DNA of 43,937 bases from Bacillota bacterium (GTDB lineage: Bacteria > Bacillota > Clostridia > Lachnospirales > Lachnospiraceae). The translations under genes and the position numbers were made by a program. Below, piece after piece: positions 16,651-25,173 of the stretch (position 1 is the stretch's first letter; every line of letters begins with the position of its first letter). The notes under the pieces are model-generated. The model had not been told where the DNA came from. It was given only the letters and a program-made list of their open reading frames with translations, and ran no database searches. The stretch spans positions 1 to 43,937 of the forward strand of contig JAEZKL010000165.1 in assembly GCA_023415475.1 (NCBI GenBank). The letters run 5' to 3'.

Positions 16651-17118
16651 CTATTTGCCCTCCTTTGCCGCCTTGTGTGCCTGTAACTGCTCATAGAAAT
16701 AATACTTAACCTCATAATCCTGGTTTTCTACAACAATCTGGGCACCTTTACGCTCATCTGAATTTATGATAAAAGGAGCTTTTAAATTAGCAGATATCTT
16801 CTCGAGCTCTTGTGGAACAGTTATTGAGACAAGGACAACAATATTCTCCTCAACCAGATTGCCGAGAGGCTTTAATAGTTCATCATCTACCTGAGGATTA
16901 TAATCTTGCTTTACAATAAAGGGATTCACAACCGGTATCGCCAGTGCAGGCTCATTCAGACTTTGTAACCAGGAGATATCCGGTCTTTCATTACCCTCAT
17001 CATCATATAAAAGTGTGAACTCTTTATAATCCTCAAAACCAAAAATTCCGTTTTCAAAATATAAAACCTTGTCTTCATCAAGATCTATTTCTCCAAAATG
17101 CCTCGTCTTAACCAGCAT
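16651..17118 (-). CDS. fliW: Flagellar assembly factor FliW
   Basis: FliW binds flagellin and, when free, CsrA; release from exported flagellin frees FliW to sequester CsrA and so permits hag translation. The protein of about 155 residues shows FGEIDLDEDKVLYFENGIFG, EFTLLYDD and a conserved core with LNEPALAIPVVNPF and SADL-like NLKAPFIIN. The ATG at 17118 has AAGG about 8 bases upstream; an in-frame ATG at 17139 has no clear ribosome site. It is directly coupled to csrA. Confidence 0.95.
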   Translation of the reverse strand: MLVKTRHFGEIDLDEDKVLYFENGIFGFEDYKEFTLLYDDEGNERPDISWLQSLNEPALAIPVVNPFIVKQDYNPQVDDELLKPLGNLVEENIVVLVSITVPQELEKISANLKAPFIINSDERKGAQIVVENQDYEVKYYFYEQLQAHKAAKEGK

Positions 17119-17218
17119 CTCCTTCGCCTTCCCTTCCATCGGAATTTCATTCGTTCTTTATATCGATATTATACACGTTATTTGGCCATTTTGCATTATA
17201 TATTTCACACTCGCCATT

Positions 17219-18709
17219 TTATAAAAAATCCAGCAATGTATTTTGCACTATCTTAGCGGCGGCGGAAAGGGATGCATTATATATCGTTTCTGCAGAGCTG
17301 AATTTAATAATTGTTTCCGCTATATCAGCATCCTCATTCGTAGATAACAGCTCCTCAAAGTCGACTTTCTGGCTGGATAAGCGGTCTTCTGTGAGCTCCA
17401 GTCGAACATATCTGCTTCCAAGGTCAGCAACGGCGACATTTACCCTGTTCTGCTCTGCCGATGACACGGTAATACAACGTGAAAAGGCCTGCTGCATATT
17501 CTCCTTTTTAAGCTCAAGCTCCGTATCCAGCTGTTCCTTCATCTTATTATAACGTAGCTTATCATTTTCAGAAAGGCCGGTATCCTTTAAACGGTTTTCT
17601 ACCTCTGTAATAATATTTTCTACGGCTATCACTTCATTCACTGCATTCATAATATCGTTAATTGATCTTCCGATCTGATGAGAAAAGGCATCGCTTCCCT
17701 CCGTATTGATCGTAAGCTTCTGATTGAAATTAACCTCATACTGGATCTTCTGGTCTTCCTTCGTAAAGGTAATCGGGTCTTGCTCCGGTTTTAGGCTGTC
17801 AGTCATCGTACAGTTAAAATAATGCTCCGGCTTAAGGTCACCATTGGAAAACCCTGTCTTTGTGTAAGTCGTATTGATATTTACTGCAGTACGAAGAGTT
17901 TCATAAATATCTTTGCCAAGGATAATCTCACCTGTATCATAGATATAATTAATCTCACTGCCATTCGGCGTATAAGCATCTGCATCCTCCATGGAACATG
18001 ACCTTGTAATCGGAAGCGACGGCTGTACTAACACCTCGCCTGTGGAGTTTTTTATTGAGTAGCCGATGCCGCTGGGTGCCGCAGTGCTAAGCCCATCATA
18101 AGATAGCTGAAGACGATAGCTCTGTTTGTACTGAGGAGCTTCATCAAAGGTCTCTCCGGAATCGAAATCCGCCAATACATAGCCACCGATCGTCTTATTC
18201 ACAATTTGAATCTGATCTCCCGTAAAATTCTCTGTAATTGAGTATGTCAGGTTCGGAGTATCCTCCGTAAATATCAAGGAGCTGTCTGTCTTATATCCGG
18301 TGAATACATATCTTCCTGCATAATTTGTATTGCCTTCCTGATAGATCTGCTGCTTCATCTGCTCCAGATTCTCTACGATTGCGGATCGGTCATTGGCAGT
18401 CAGTGTATCTGAGCTTCCCTGAACGCAGTAGGTATTAATTGAGGACAGAATCCCATTGACCGTAGTCAAGGCACTCTCTGTCACGTCCATCCATGATTTA
18501 GCATCGGGAATATTCCTGCCATAATACTGCTCCAGCTCTGACAGATTCGTACGCAGCTTCAGCGCTCTGACCGCAATAATCGGGTCTTCGGAAGGCTTTT
18601 GAATCTTTTTGCCCGTGGAGTATTGTTGCTCCAGAGTATTCATGCTAAGTTTATTTCGGTTAATATTACTCATCATATTGTTTGTCATCATTTTATTTGT
18701 TATTCTCAT
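17219..18709 (-). CDS. flgL: Hook-filament junction protein FlgL (HAP3)
   Basis: FlgL joins the hook-side FlgK ring to the filament. The N-terminus (MRITNKMMTNNMMSNINRN, YSTGKKIQKPSEDPIIAVRA) and the C-terminal helices (LEELLSTNEDADIAETIIKF-like pattern, TIYNASLSAAAKI) are flagellin-like. At 496 residues it is longer than the classic enterobacterial protein of about 317, with an expanded middle. ATG at 18709 follows AGGAGGTTAGGAAT; an open frame runs further upstream into the repeat region and is not coding. It lies after the two flgK genes, separated by 221 bases that hold repeats. Confidence 0.93.
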   Translation of the reverse strand: MRITNKMMTNNMMSNINRNKLSMNTLEQQYSTGKKIQKPSEDPIIAVRALKLRTNLSELEQYYGRNIPDAKSWMDVTESALTTVNGILSSINTYCVQGSSDTLTANDRSAIVENLEQMKQQIYQEGNTNYAGRYVFTGYKTDSSLIFTEDTPNLTYSITENFTGDQIQIVNKTIGGYVLADFDSGETFDEAPQYKQSYRLQLSYDGLSTAAPSGIGYSIKNSTGEVLVQPSLPITRSCSMEDADAYTPNGSEINYIYDTGEIILGKDIYETLRTAVNINTTYTKTGFSNGDLKPEHYFNCTMTDSLKPEQDPITFTKEDQKIQYEVNFNQKLTINTEGSDAFSHQIGRSINDIMNAVNEVIAVENIITEVENRLKDTGLSENDKLRYNKMKEQLDTELELKKENMQQAFSRCITVSSAEQNRVNVAVADLGSRYVRLELTEDRLSSQKVDFEELLSTNEDADIAETIIKFSSAETIYNASLSAAAKIVQNTLLDFL

Positions 18710-18736
18710 ATTCCTAACCTCCTGCCCCTTATATAT

Positions 18737-18794
18737 TTTATCCTTGCCACTGTCCGGAAGAATGTAAAATGAATTTCCAATGGAATTCATTTTA
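18737..18794. repeat. 58-bp direct repeat, copy 1, with palindrome
   Basis: Identical over 58 bases to the copy at 18839-18896; the copies start 102 bases apart. Each contains the palindrome AAAATGAATTTCCA/TGGAATTCATTTT with one extra T in the left arm and a one-base loop (centre 18780). It lies in the flgL leader. No coding potential is evident. Confidence 0.9.
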
Positions 18795-18800
18795 ACCATA

Positions 18801-18838
18801 ACCCGTAAGAAGGAATGATGAAATTCCAATGGATTTCA
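18801..18838. repeat. Diverged third palindrome between the two repeat copies
   Basis: ATGAAATTCCA and TGGATTTCAT around centre 18829 form an imperfect hairpin with the same extra T as the flanking copies. It looks like a degenerate unit of the same element. Centres of the three palindromes are 49 and 53 bases apart. Confidence 0.65.
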
Positions 18839-18905
18839 TTTATCCTTGCCACTGTCCGGAAGAATGTAAAATGAATTTCCAATGGAATTCATTTTATATT
18901 CTTCC
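18839..18905. repeat. 58-bp direct repeat, copy 2, within a longer inverted repeat
   Basis: The exact repeat covers 18839-18896. Here the palindrome extends to 18858-18905: GGAAGAATGTAAAATGAATT on the left pairs with its complement on the right, with one G-U type pair and one bulged T, giving about 23 pairs. Such a hairpin between flgK and flgL could protect or block the mRNA. Its function is unknown. Confidence 0.85.
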
Positions 18906-18910
18906 TTAGG

Positions 18911-18929
18911 GCTGAGCTACAAGCTCAGA
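18911..18929 (-). other. Hairpin directly after flgK stop
   Basis: CTGAGCT, three bases, AGCTCAG form a 7-bp stem immediately after the flgK stop codon. There is no T tract, so it is not a typical intrinsic terminator; it could define the 3' end of processed mRNA. Confidence 0.5.
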
Positions 18930-18930
18930 C

Positions 18931-20784
18931 CTATACGCCCATATAATTAATTAATCTGTCATAGATTTCATCCATTACAGAAATAACCTTTGCAGATAAA
19001 TTATAAGCATTCTGATAACGGACCAAATTCATTGCTTCCTCATCCACATCCACACCGGAGACGGATAATCTCTGATTAGTAATGGTTTTCAGAATATTAG
19101 TCTGACTATCGGAGAAGGAAGCTGCTTTACTGGTATCAATACCAATCTCGGCTACCAACGTCTGGAAGAAGCCATCCGGTGCCCCTTGATCGAATAACAT
19201 TTTATTCTCCTTCAGTGCGATGAGCTTCTCAACGATATCATTTGCTTCCGTACCGTTGGTAATGTCTGCGGTGGTCGCCAATTTATTCGTATCCCGAATT
19301 AGCTCCTCACTGATGGTGAAATTGGCTGCTGTCATAAAATAATAGGAGCCATATAACGGTTCATCCTCCGGTACTTCTTCATAATATCCACCGGTCTGTG
19401 AATTGAAGGTATCAAAATCATAATAGGCATAATCATCCGAATCAAGTAATGGCCCAAATGTATAATCTCTTCCACCGACCTTACTGGTTGCACTGAAGAA
19501 ATCCATTCCGGAATTCCCTTCCAGGTCCTCACCGGTTCTATGGATATCATTAAAGGCCTTCGAAAAGGTACGGACAAATTCATTCAACTGTTCCATATAA
19601 TAAGGTAATCCCTTATAATTGATGCTTTCACCCACCTGGGAATTCACTTCTATCGCATCCACCGTAACATAGTCTTCCAGTTCAAAGGTGTAGATAAAGC
19701 TACCGTCGGAATCCTTAGTAACCTCAAAACCGGAATAGTTATAATTTCGATTACCTACCGTTACAACTCCCGTCTCGGGAATATTCAACTTCTCGATCGA
19801 ATTGATATTCGTATTTATCATGGTGACAAAATTGTCACCCGCCTCCGCATTCACTTCTCCCTGAAGATTAAATTGATTATTTCCGTCACGAACCTCAAAT
19901 AGTGCCTGAAGTGTACCACCGAGAGAAGCGCTTCTTATATCAAAATCCTGACCATTTTCCCATTTGATATCATATAAGCCTTCCACATCATTCAGGTTAG
20001 CCTTTTTTTCTCTGGGCACTACATGTAAGGAATTGTAATTGATACCATCCACCAATGTTACACTGTCCAGCTTTACAACATAACTGGTAACACCAAATCC
20101 TGCGCCTACCTTTTTCTCTGTTACAGATATATTAGCAATCTCAGATAACTCATCTACCAATAGTGCTCTCTGATCCCTTAAATCGTTAGCTGCCCCACCA
20201 GTTACCTCCAGCGTATTAATTTGTTTTGTCAAAGAAGCTATTTGCTGTGCACAGGAATTTACCTGGTCCACCTTATTTCGAATCTCAAAATTACATTCTT
20301 CTTGTATGTTATTCAGATTCACTGATAAGGAATTAAAATATTCCGTAAAGCTTTTCGCATAATTAACCACCTGAGTACGAACATTCAAGCTGGAGGGATT
20401 CTTAGATAATTCCTGAAGACTTTCATACATAGAATTAAAGGTTGTTGTAAATCCTTCCAGACTGACCTCATTAAAATAGCTTTCGATTTCATTCATGTAA
20501 TAAGATTTGCCGGAATATTCCCCAAATAGGGTATTGTTCTTCCAATACTTCGTATCGTAGTATTCTTCTCTTTTTTGAACAATTCCGGTTACGCTGACAC
20601 CGGTACCCGCCATACCGTAGGTAGAGTTTACTTTTAATGCTTTGCCAGCCTTTTGCTCCATCACCTGTCTGGAATAGCCTTCCGTTTCTGCATTGGAGAT
20701 GTTATGAGCAGTCGTATCCAATGCCGACTGATAAGCATATAATCCGGTTTGTCCAATATTCAATCCAAAAAATGTCGATGACAT
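18931..20784 (-). CDS. flgK: Hook-associated protein FlgK (HAP1), second of two paralogs
   Basis: FlgK forms the first junction ring on the hook tip. This 617-residue copy begins FFGLNIGQTGLYAYQSALDT and THNISNAETEGYSRQ, the rod/hook family motif, and ends with SVSGVDVDEEAMNLVRYQNA and YDRLINYMGV, the conserved C-terminal helix. The middle holds a large variable domain with acidic Tyr-rich patches. GGAG precedes the ATG. It is in tandem with another, diverged flgK 43 bases upstream; this one keeps the more usual GYSRQ motif and is probably the standard junction protein. Confidence 0.93.
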   Translation of the reverse strand: MSSTFFGLNIGQTGLYAYQSALDTTAHNISNAETEGYSRQVMEQKAGKALKVNSTYGMAGTGVSVTGIVQKREEYYDTKYWKNNTLFGEYSGKSYYMNEIESYFNEVSLEGFTTTFNSMYESLQELSKNPSSLNVRTQVVNYAKSFTEYFNSLSVNLNNIQEECNFEIRNKVDQVNSCAQQIASLTKQINTLEVTGGAANDLRDQRALLVDELSEIANISVTEKKVGAGFGVTSYVVKLDSVTLVDGINYNSLHVVPREKKANLNDVEGLYDIKWENGQDFDIRSASLGGTLQALFEVRDGNNQFNLQGEVNAEAGDNFVTMINTNINSIEKLNIPETGVVTVGNRNYNYSGFEVTKDSDGSFIYTFELEDYVTVDAIEVNSQVGESINYKGLPYYMEQLNEFVRTFSKAFNDIHRTGEDLEGNSGMDFFSATSKVGGRDYTFGPLLDSDDYAYYDFDTFNSQTGGYYEEVPEDEPLYGSYYFMTAANFTISEELIRDTNKLATTADITNGTEANDIVEKLIALKENKMLFDQGAPDGFFQTLVAEIGIDTSKAASFSDSQTNILKTITNQRLSVSGVDVDEEAMNLVRYQNAYNLSAKVISVMDEIYDRLINYMGV

Positions 20785-20827
20785 AATCTCACTCCAATCC
20801 TAAACCTGTATTCGCCTTTTTGCCTGC

Positions 20828-22549
20828 CTAGAACAAGTTCATAATAATATGCTCCAGCATCTCACTAACCACATTAACATATCTTGCAGATGCATTATAT
20901 GCGTGCTGATATTTGATCAGGTTGGTCAGCTCCTCGTCCGAGGATACACCGGTTACTTCTGCTCTTTTATTATTGATGCTATCCGCCATGGCAGCCTGAT
21001 TCGTGCTGATGGTGTTCAGCTTTTCACCCCGATTTGCAAGCTCAGAGATGAAGGAAGTATAATAATCACTGAAATTATATGAAGTCAAGGTATTCGGTGA
21101 TAATGTAGAGAAGGCAGTCTGCCATTCAGAGATCAGTTTCTTTGCCGTCTCAACATCATAATCACCGGATCCCGAATTACTAGACAACGGAATTAAGGCA
21201 TAATTTTGCATGATTACCGGATTTACCTCAATCTCACCCAAGGTGAACAGGGAATAGTTATCAGTCGGATCCTCATCATTATAGATAACCGAATCGTAGG
21301 ATACACCATCCTCCTGCTGATAGGTTACTTCATCCCCATATCTGGGCATTGACTTACGTACAAATAACGCTTCGCCCTTCGTTGCATTACTGTCCATACC
21401 GGCAGGTGCATTTTCCACATCCAATACCTTGACTACCGTTCCGTCCGGCAGAGTAACCTTGATATTCGGACACAGGATATCATTGATTGTGGTAACAATA
21501 CCATGTATCAGCTGATCAAACTGGGATTGTGTCGACATAATAACGGATGAATTAATTGTATTATTAAAATCGATGATTGCTGCCTGATATAATGCTTCCG
21601 TTTCGTAATTATCTCTTTTCGGAATATCCGTATAATTAGCCTGTTTATTACCTCTTGCAGCCAATAGCCCCTTAAGAGAACCAATATCGGTATTATCCTC
21701 TGAGGATGCGGCACGGCTCATGTTAAATACATCTGCATTACCGAAAGCTACCCATACCGGCTTTAACATCTGTGTAGTTTCACTTACCGGGACAACATCC
21801 ATCTTGAAAGACATATCCTCGGTCACAAAAGGTACCCCTTCAAGGTTAACATTCACAATACCGTCTGCATTTTCCTTATAGGTAATGCGCGCCATCTTGC
21901 CCAGCTCATCCAGCAGGTTATTGCGCTCATCACGGAGGTCATTGGCATTCTCCACTCCCGTACTCTCATATTGTCTGATTTTCAAGTTAAGCTTCTTTAT
22001 TTCTTCGCCAATTTCATTAATGCGCGTTACCTGATCCTTAATCTGAGTATTTAGATTCACCTGATAATCGTTGAGCTGGTGATATATATTCTCCGCTCTT
22101 TCGATAAAGGTTACCGATGTCTGTATTAATGAAGCTCTTGCCACCACACTGTCCGGCTCTTTTGCAAGCTCCTGCAGAGATATCCACAGCTCATTCATCG
22201 TATTCTGAAAGGATTCCCCCTCGAGCTCACCGAATAAACCCTCTATCTCTTCCACCGCCATATATTGCGCATCATAGAAGGCCTCTCTGCCAACCTCCTG
22301 TCGATAAGACTGGTCCAGAAAAACATCTCTCACCTGCTTAACAGACGCAAAATCAGCTCCTAAACCCTTCAACATTGATGAGGAATAGGATTCTCCTAAT
22401 TTTATGTAATTAAAATCGGTTAATACAGCCTGCTGTCTTACGAAGCCTTTGGTATCTACGTTCGCTAAGTTATGCGAAGTTACATTCAAAGCTGCCTGAC
22501 TTACATTCAAGCCGGATGTACCGATATACAAGCCACTCATTGAGCCCAT
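20828..22549 (-). CDS. flgK: Hook-associated protein FlgK (HAP1), first of two paralogs
   Basis: The 573-residue protein starts with SGLYIGTSGLNVSQAALNVT and SHNLANVDTKGFVRQQ and ends with the FlgK C-terminal pattern (GVSSDEELTNLIKYQHAYNA, VSEMLEHIIMNLF). It resembles FlgK throughout, but the middle differs strongly from the downstream paralog and the usual GYSRQ is GFVRQ here. The GSM start at 22549 follows AGGAGAGGTGTAGGTT. Tandem flgK genes of different length suggest either a two-layer junction or specialised use with FlgL; I infer this from the arrangement alone. Confidence 0.9.
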   Translation of the reverse strand: MGSMSGLYIGTSGLNVSQAALNVTSHNLANVDTKGFVRQQAVLTDFNYIKLGESYSSSMLKGLGADFASVKQVRDVFLDQSYRQEVGREAFYDAQYMAVEEIEGLFGELEGESFQNTMNELWISLQELAKEPDSVVARASLIQTSVTFIERAENIYHQLNDYQVNLNTQIKDQVTRINEIGEEIKKLNLKIRQYESTGVENANDLRDERNNLLDELGKMARITYKENADGIVNVNLEGVPFVTEDMSFKMDVVPVSETTQMLKPVWVAFGNADVFNMSRAASSEDNTDIGSLKGLLAARGNKQANYTDIPKRDNYETEALYQAAIIDFNNTINSSVIMSTQSQFDQLIHGIVTTINDILCPNIKVTLPDGTVVKVLDVENAPAGMDSNATKGEALFVRKSMPRYGDEVTYQQEDGVSYDSVIYNDEDPTDNYSLFTLGEIEVNPVIMQNYALIPLSSNSGSGDYDVETAKKLISEWQTAFSTLSPNTLTSYNFSDYYTSFISELANRGEKLNTISTNQAAMADSINNKRAEVTGVSSDEELTNLIKYQHAYNASARYVNVVSEMLEHIIMNLF

Positions 22550-22570
22550 AACCTACACCTCTCCTATCTC

Positions 22571-23086
22571 TTACTGCTTCGCATCGAACATCCCTGTTCC
22601 GGAAGCGAAAGCTTCATATTGAGAAGCTACCTTTGTGTAAGTATTGTTCCCCGGCGACATCCATGTGCTTTGAATAAAATTCATATTGAATTCTATCATC
22701 TCTAGGGATTGTTGTATTAATGATTTATTTCGATTATTGATTTCGACTAATCTTTGAATAGTGTTTTTCAGATTATCATGTATAAGTGAAAGGGCTTTCT
22801 GCTCCTTTGGTTGCTTTTCCATTAACTCAATCAAGGTCTTCAGAGTGAATTCACCGGTTTTTCGATTAATCACTGTCCTGATATTCACCATGACTTGGTC
22901 TCTTTTACGTTCCAAGGCGTTGATCCTGCTGATCGCCGTCTGCTCCTTCGAAGTTATATCCTGCAAGGAAGTCAGGTCATTTTTAACGATGATCTGTGAC
23001 TTCTCTTCCGATATCGGTATTAATTGCTGATATACATTACATTCTTCTTCCAGAATGCTAATCAATTCATCAATTAAGCTTGCCAC
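22571..23086 (-). CDS. flgN: Flagellar export chaperone FlgN
   Basis: FlgN escorts FlgK and FlgL to the export gate. The 171-residue protein is all-helical, beginning SLIDELISILEEECNVYQQL and continuing with ISEEKSQIIVKNDLTSL and a KEQTAISRINALERKRD coiled coil, the family pattern. The start codon is GTG at 23086 after AAGAGGG with 6 bases of spacing. It lies between flgM and the two flgK genes, as in other Firmicutes. Confidence 0.9.
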   Translation of the reverse strand: MASLIDELISILEEECNVYQQLIPISEEKSQIIVKNDLTSLQDITSKEQTAISRINALERKRDQVMVNIRTVINRKTGEFTLKTLIELMEKQPKEQKALSLIHDNLKNTIQRLVEINNRNKSLIQQSLEMIEFNMNFIQSTWMSPGNNTYTKVASQYEAFASGTGMFDAKQ

Positions 23087-23182
23087 CGCTAACCCTCTTT
23101 CCTAATCATTTGTATTTAACATCAACAAGCGCCATTCGTTATGTTGATCCTAATGCGATAAACGGCGCTTGTATTTATCCTG

Positions 23183-23461
23183 TTAAATAGTATCACTTAA
23201 ATATTCTTCTACCAGTTTATTTGCTACATCCTCGATACTGACATGGTAAGCACCGGTCTCCATGCGCTGCTTAATGTCATTTACCTTAGTCTCTCTAATG
23301 TCCGGAGTACGAGCTACCAGCTGCTTTGCCACCTGATAATCCTTACCTGTCTGAGAGATTTCAAGCTTATCACTAAAGCTTGAGCCCTGAGACTTCGTGG
23401 TACTCTTAACACTGTTCGTTTTGTACAATTGACTCACCTTATTGAATGCATCAATACGCAT
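23183..23461 (-). CDS. flgM: Anti-sigma-28 factor FlgM
   Basis: FlgM binds and inhibits sigma-28 until it is exported through the finished hook. The 92-residue protein has the usual disordered Ser/Lys-rich N-terminal half and the sigma-binding C-terminal half: TPDIRETKVNDIKQRMETGA followed by VSIEDVANKLVEEYL. ATG at 23461 follows AGGTGG with 8 bases of spacing; the in-frame GTG at 23473 is less likely. It is the first gene of the late flagellar cluster. Confidence 0.95.
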   Translation of the reverse strand: MRIDAFNKVSQLYKTNSVKSTTKSQGSSFSDKLEISQTGKDYQVAKQLVARTPDIRETKVNDIKQRMETGAYHVSIEDVANKLVEEYLSDTI

Positions 23462-23541
23462 CTCAATCACCACCTATCTACTCTTTTAAGCAACACGGAA
23501 GATGCATATTCTTTGCATTTCCCATTTCCTCTATAACATAT

Positions 23542-23568
23542 TTATCGGATGATTTACAATTTATATTA
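23542..23568 (-). promoter_or_regulatory. Weak sigma-28-like promoter upstream of flgM
   Basis: TAAT (23568-23565), 15 bases, TCCGATAA (23549-23542) on the minus strand matches the SigD consensus at 9 of 12 positions, about 80 bases before the flgM ATG. The flgM operon is SigD-controlled in related bacteria, but this match is weaker than those of hag and flaG. Confidence 0.45.
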
Positions 23569-23644
23569 GAGGTAATTCTAAATTTTCTAAAAAAATAGTA
23601 ACAGTTCAACCATAAGCTCGATTTCGCTTCGTTACATCTCGCTA

Positions 23645-23708
23645 CAAAAAAAGCACTTGCAGTCACATAACCGGCAAAATTCGCTTCGTCTATGTAAGTA
23701 CAAGTGCT
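23645..23708 (-). terminator. Rho-independent terminator of the SLC13-type transporter gene
   Basis: AGCACTTG pairs with CAAGTGCT (23708-23701 with 23659-23652), an inner ACATA/TATGT pair extends the stem, and seven T follow on the minus strand. It lies about 20 bases after the transporter stop. Between it and flgM I see only the flgM promoter candidate. Confidence 0.8.
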
Positions 23709-23730
23709 CTATTAATATTATTACGGTATC

Positions 23731-24999
23731 CTATTTCCAGATAAACCAGTTTAAAATGTAGCCGGAAATAACGGCAGCCAGCGTAAAGGGTACACTAATC
23801 TTCATAAAGGTCGGTGCACTAACCTCATAGCCTTCCTTGCGAAGAATTCCGAGTCCGGTTATGTTAGCCGACGCTCCGATCGGTGTAATATTACCGCCTA
23901 AGGTAGCTCCGATTAACAATCCGAAGAACAGCAAATTCGGTTCAATTCCTAACAAAGCGGATATCTGAGCAGTAACGGGAAGCATCGTGGCAACATAAGG
24001 AATGTTATCAATAAAAGCTGAGAACAGTACGGAAGCCCATACAATCAGTGTGTATATCAGGAATACATTGTCGTTACTTAAGCTAACAAATAATTGACTG
24101 ATATCATTTACCAAACCAACCTCGGTAATACCGCCAATCACCACAAATAAACCTGCTAACAGCAATATCGTATCATAATCAATACTCTTAAGAGCATCCA
24201 ATAAAGCTGCTCTGTCTTTGGTCTTGATCATTTTTCTGATGAGACCGATCAGGAACATGCCCACACAGATGAGACCGTTTGTGATCTCAGGCTTTTGCTC
24301 AATAAAGGATGCGCAGATAAGAAGAACCACAATACCGACCAACAATACGGTTGGTACCTTATCCTCCACTATTGTCCTTTCCATCGCAGAGATTGGCTGC
24401 TTCTCTTTACGGAACAGATACATTAAAATGAAGGTTGATACCAATGCTCCAGCCTCAACCACCCAGAAGATACCGATTCTTCCATCCATATAGAAGAAGT
24501 CAAGGAAATTCATTCCAGCATAACCACCTAACAGAATCGAGGTAGTATCGCCAACCAAGGTGGCTGCGCCCTGTAAATTGGAAGAAATTGCAATCGCAAT
24601 AACACTTGCGACTGGGGAAATCTTGAGCTTTTTGGCTATGGTAACAGCAACCGGTGCTACCATGAGTACGGTTGCCACATTATCGACAAAAGCAGAAATA
24701 ATACCTGCAAAAAGAGCCAGCGAAACGATGGTCCATTTAACATTCGGCATTCGCTCTATGATATAATCAGCCAGCAGAGATGGCATTTTTGATTCGATGA
24801 ATAACCCCACGGCACCCATGGTACCTGCAATCATCATAATAACATTCCAGTCCACAGCAGTAGTGATCTCACCAACCGGTAATATTCCTAATATTACGAA
24901 TAACGCTGCGGAAGCAAGTGCAATATAAGCTCTTACCTTCGGAAAAGCTAAAAGTGAGATATAAGTTAGTGCAAAAATTATGATAGCTATTGTTTTCAT
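23731..24999 (-). CDS. ArsB/NhaD/SLC13-family ion or anion transporter
   Basis: The 422-residue integral membrane protein has about ten hydrophobic segments in two repeated halves, each with the family motif region: SAFVDNVATVLMVAPVAVTI near residue 110 and SAFIDNIPYVATMLPV near residue 325, and the matching AISSNLQGAATLVGD and GATLGGNITPIGASANI hairpins. These are diagnostic of the ion transporter superfamily that includes ArsB, NhaD and citrate carriers. The substrate cannot be decided: it could be sodium/proton exchange, arsenite or a dicarboxylate. GGAGGG precedes the ATG. A structured leader lies upstream. Confidence 0.85.
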   Translation of the reverse strand: MKTIAIIIFALTYISLLAFPKVRAYIALASAALFVILGILPVGEITTAVDWNVIMMIAGTMGAVGLFIESKMPSLLADYIIERMPNVKWTIVSLALFAGIISAFVDNVATVLMVAPVAVTIAKKLKISPVASVIAIAISSNLQGAATLVGDTTSILLGGYAGMNFLDFFYMDGRIGIFWVVEAGALVSTFILMYLFRKEKQPISAMERTIVEDKVPTVLLVGIVVLLICASFIEQKPEITNGLICVGMFLIGLIRKMIKTKDRAALLDALKSIDYDTILLLAGLFVVIGGITEVGLVNDISQLFVSLSNDNVFLIYTLIVWASVLFSAFIDNIPYVATMLPVTAQISALLGIEPNLLFFGLLIGATLGGNITPIGASANITGLGILRKEGYEVSAPTFMKISVPFTLAAVISGYILNWFIWK

Positions 25000-25121
25000 T
25001 TGTCCCTCCGACTATATAGTTACGTGTTTGGCAAAAAGCAAGAGCTACTGTACAAGCTCGCATTTCCAAAAAGGAGGAAGAACCTCCCATCATGCTCGCT
25101 AAGCGGTAGCTCAGTGCAATC
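25000..25121 (-). promoter_or_regulatory. Structured 5' leader with possible attenuator
   Basis: On the minus strand the leader holds GAGCTAC (25112-25106), CGC/GCG and GGAGG/CCTCC hairpins, then GTAGCTC (25048-25042). The two outer segments can pair to close a multi-stem structure. A competing hairpin GAGCT/AGCTC (25059-25055 with 25046-25042) is followed by TTGCTTTTT, resembling a weak terminator. The two folds exclude each other. I do not recognise a known riboswitch class. Confidence 0.5.
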
Positions 25122-25127
25122 TATTAT

Positions 25128-25156
25128 ATTCTAATCATTGGATTATAGAAAGTCAA
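25128..25156 (-). promoter_or_regulatory. Sigma-A promoter of the SLC13-type transporter
   Basis: TTGACT (25156-25151), 17 bases, TAGAAT (25133-25128) on the minus strand. It places the transcript start near 25121 and gives a leader of about 120 bases. Confidence 0.65.
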
Positions 25157-25173
25157 CCCAATCTGCTTAATAT

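Noticed and set aside
16650..16715. Longer csrA start inside fliW
   Set aside because: The added residues are fliW in another frame; the conserved CsrA N-terminus and AAGGAGG place the start at 16649.
18710..18829. Longer flgL reading frame starting upstream in the repeat region
   Set aside because: The extra 40 residues come from the palindromic repeats, lack a ribosome site, and the conserved FlgL start at 18709 has AGGAGG.
24869..25093. Minus-strand frame across the transporter leader
   Set aside because: It overlaps the structured leader and the transporter gene out of frame, with no family resemblance.
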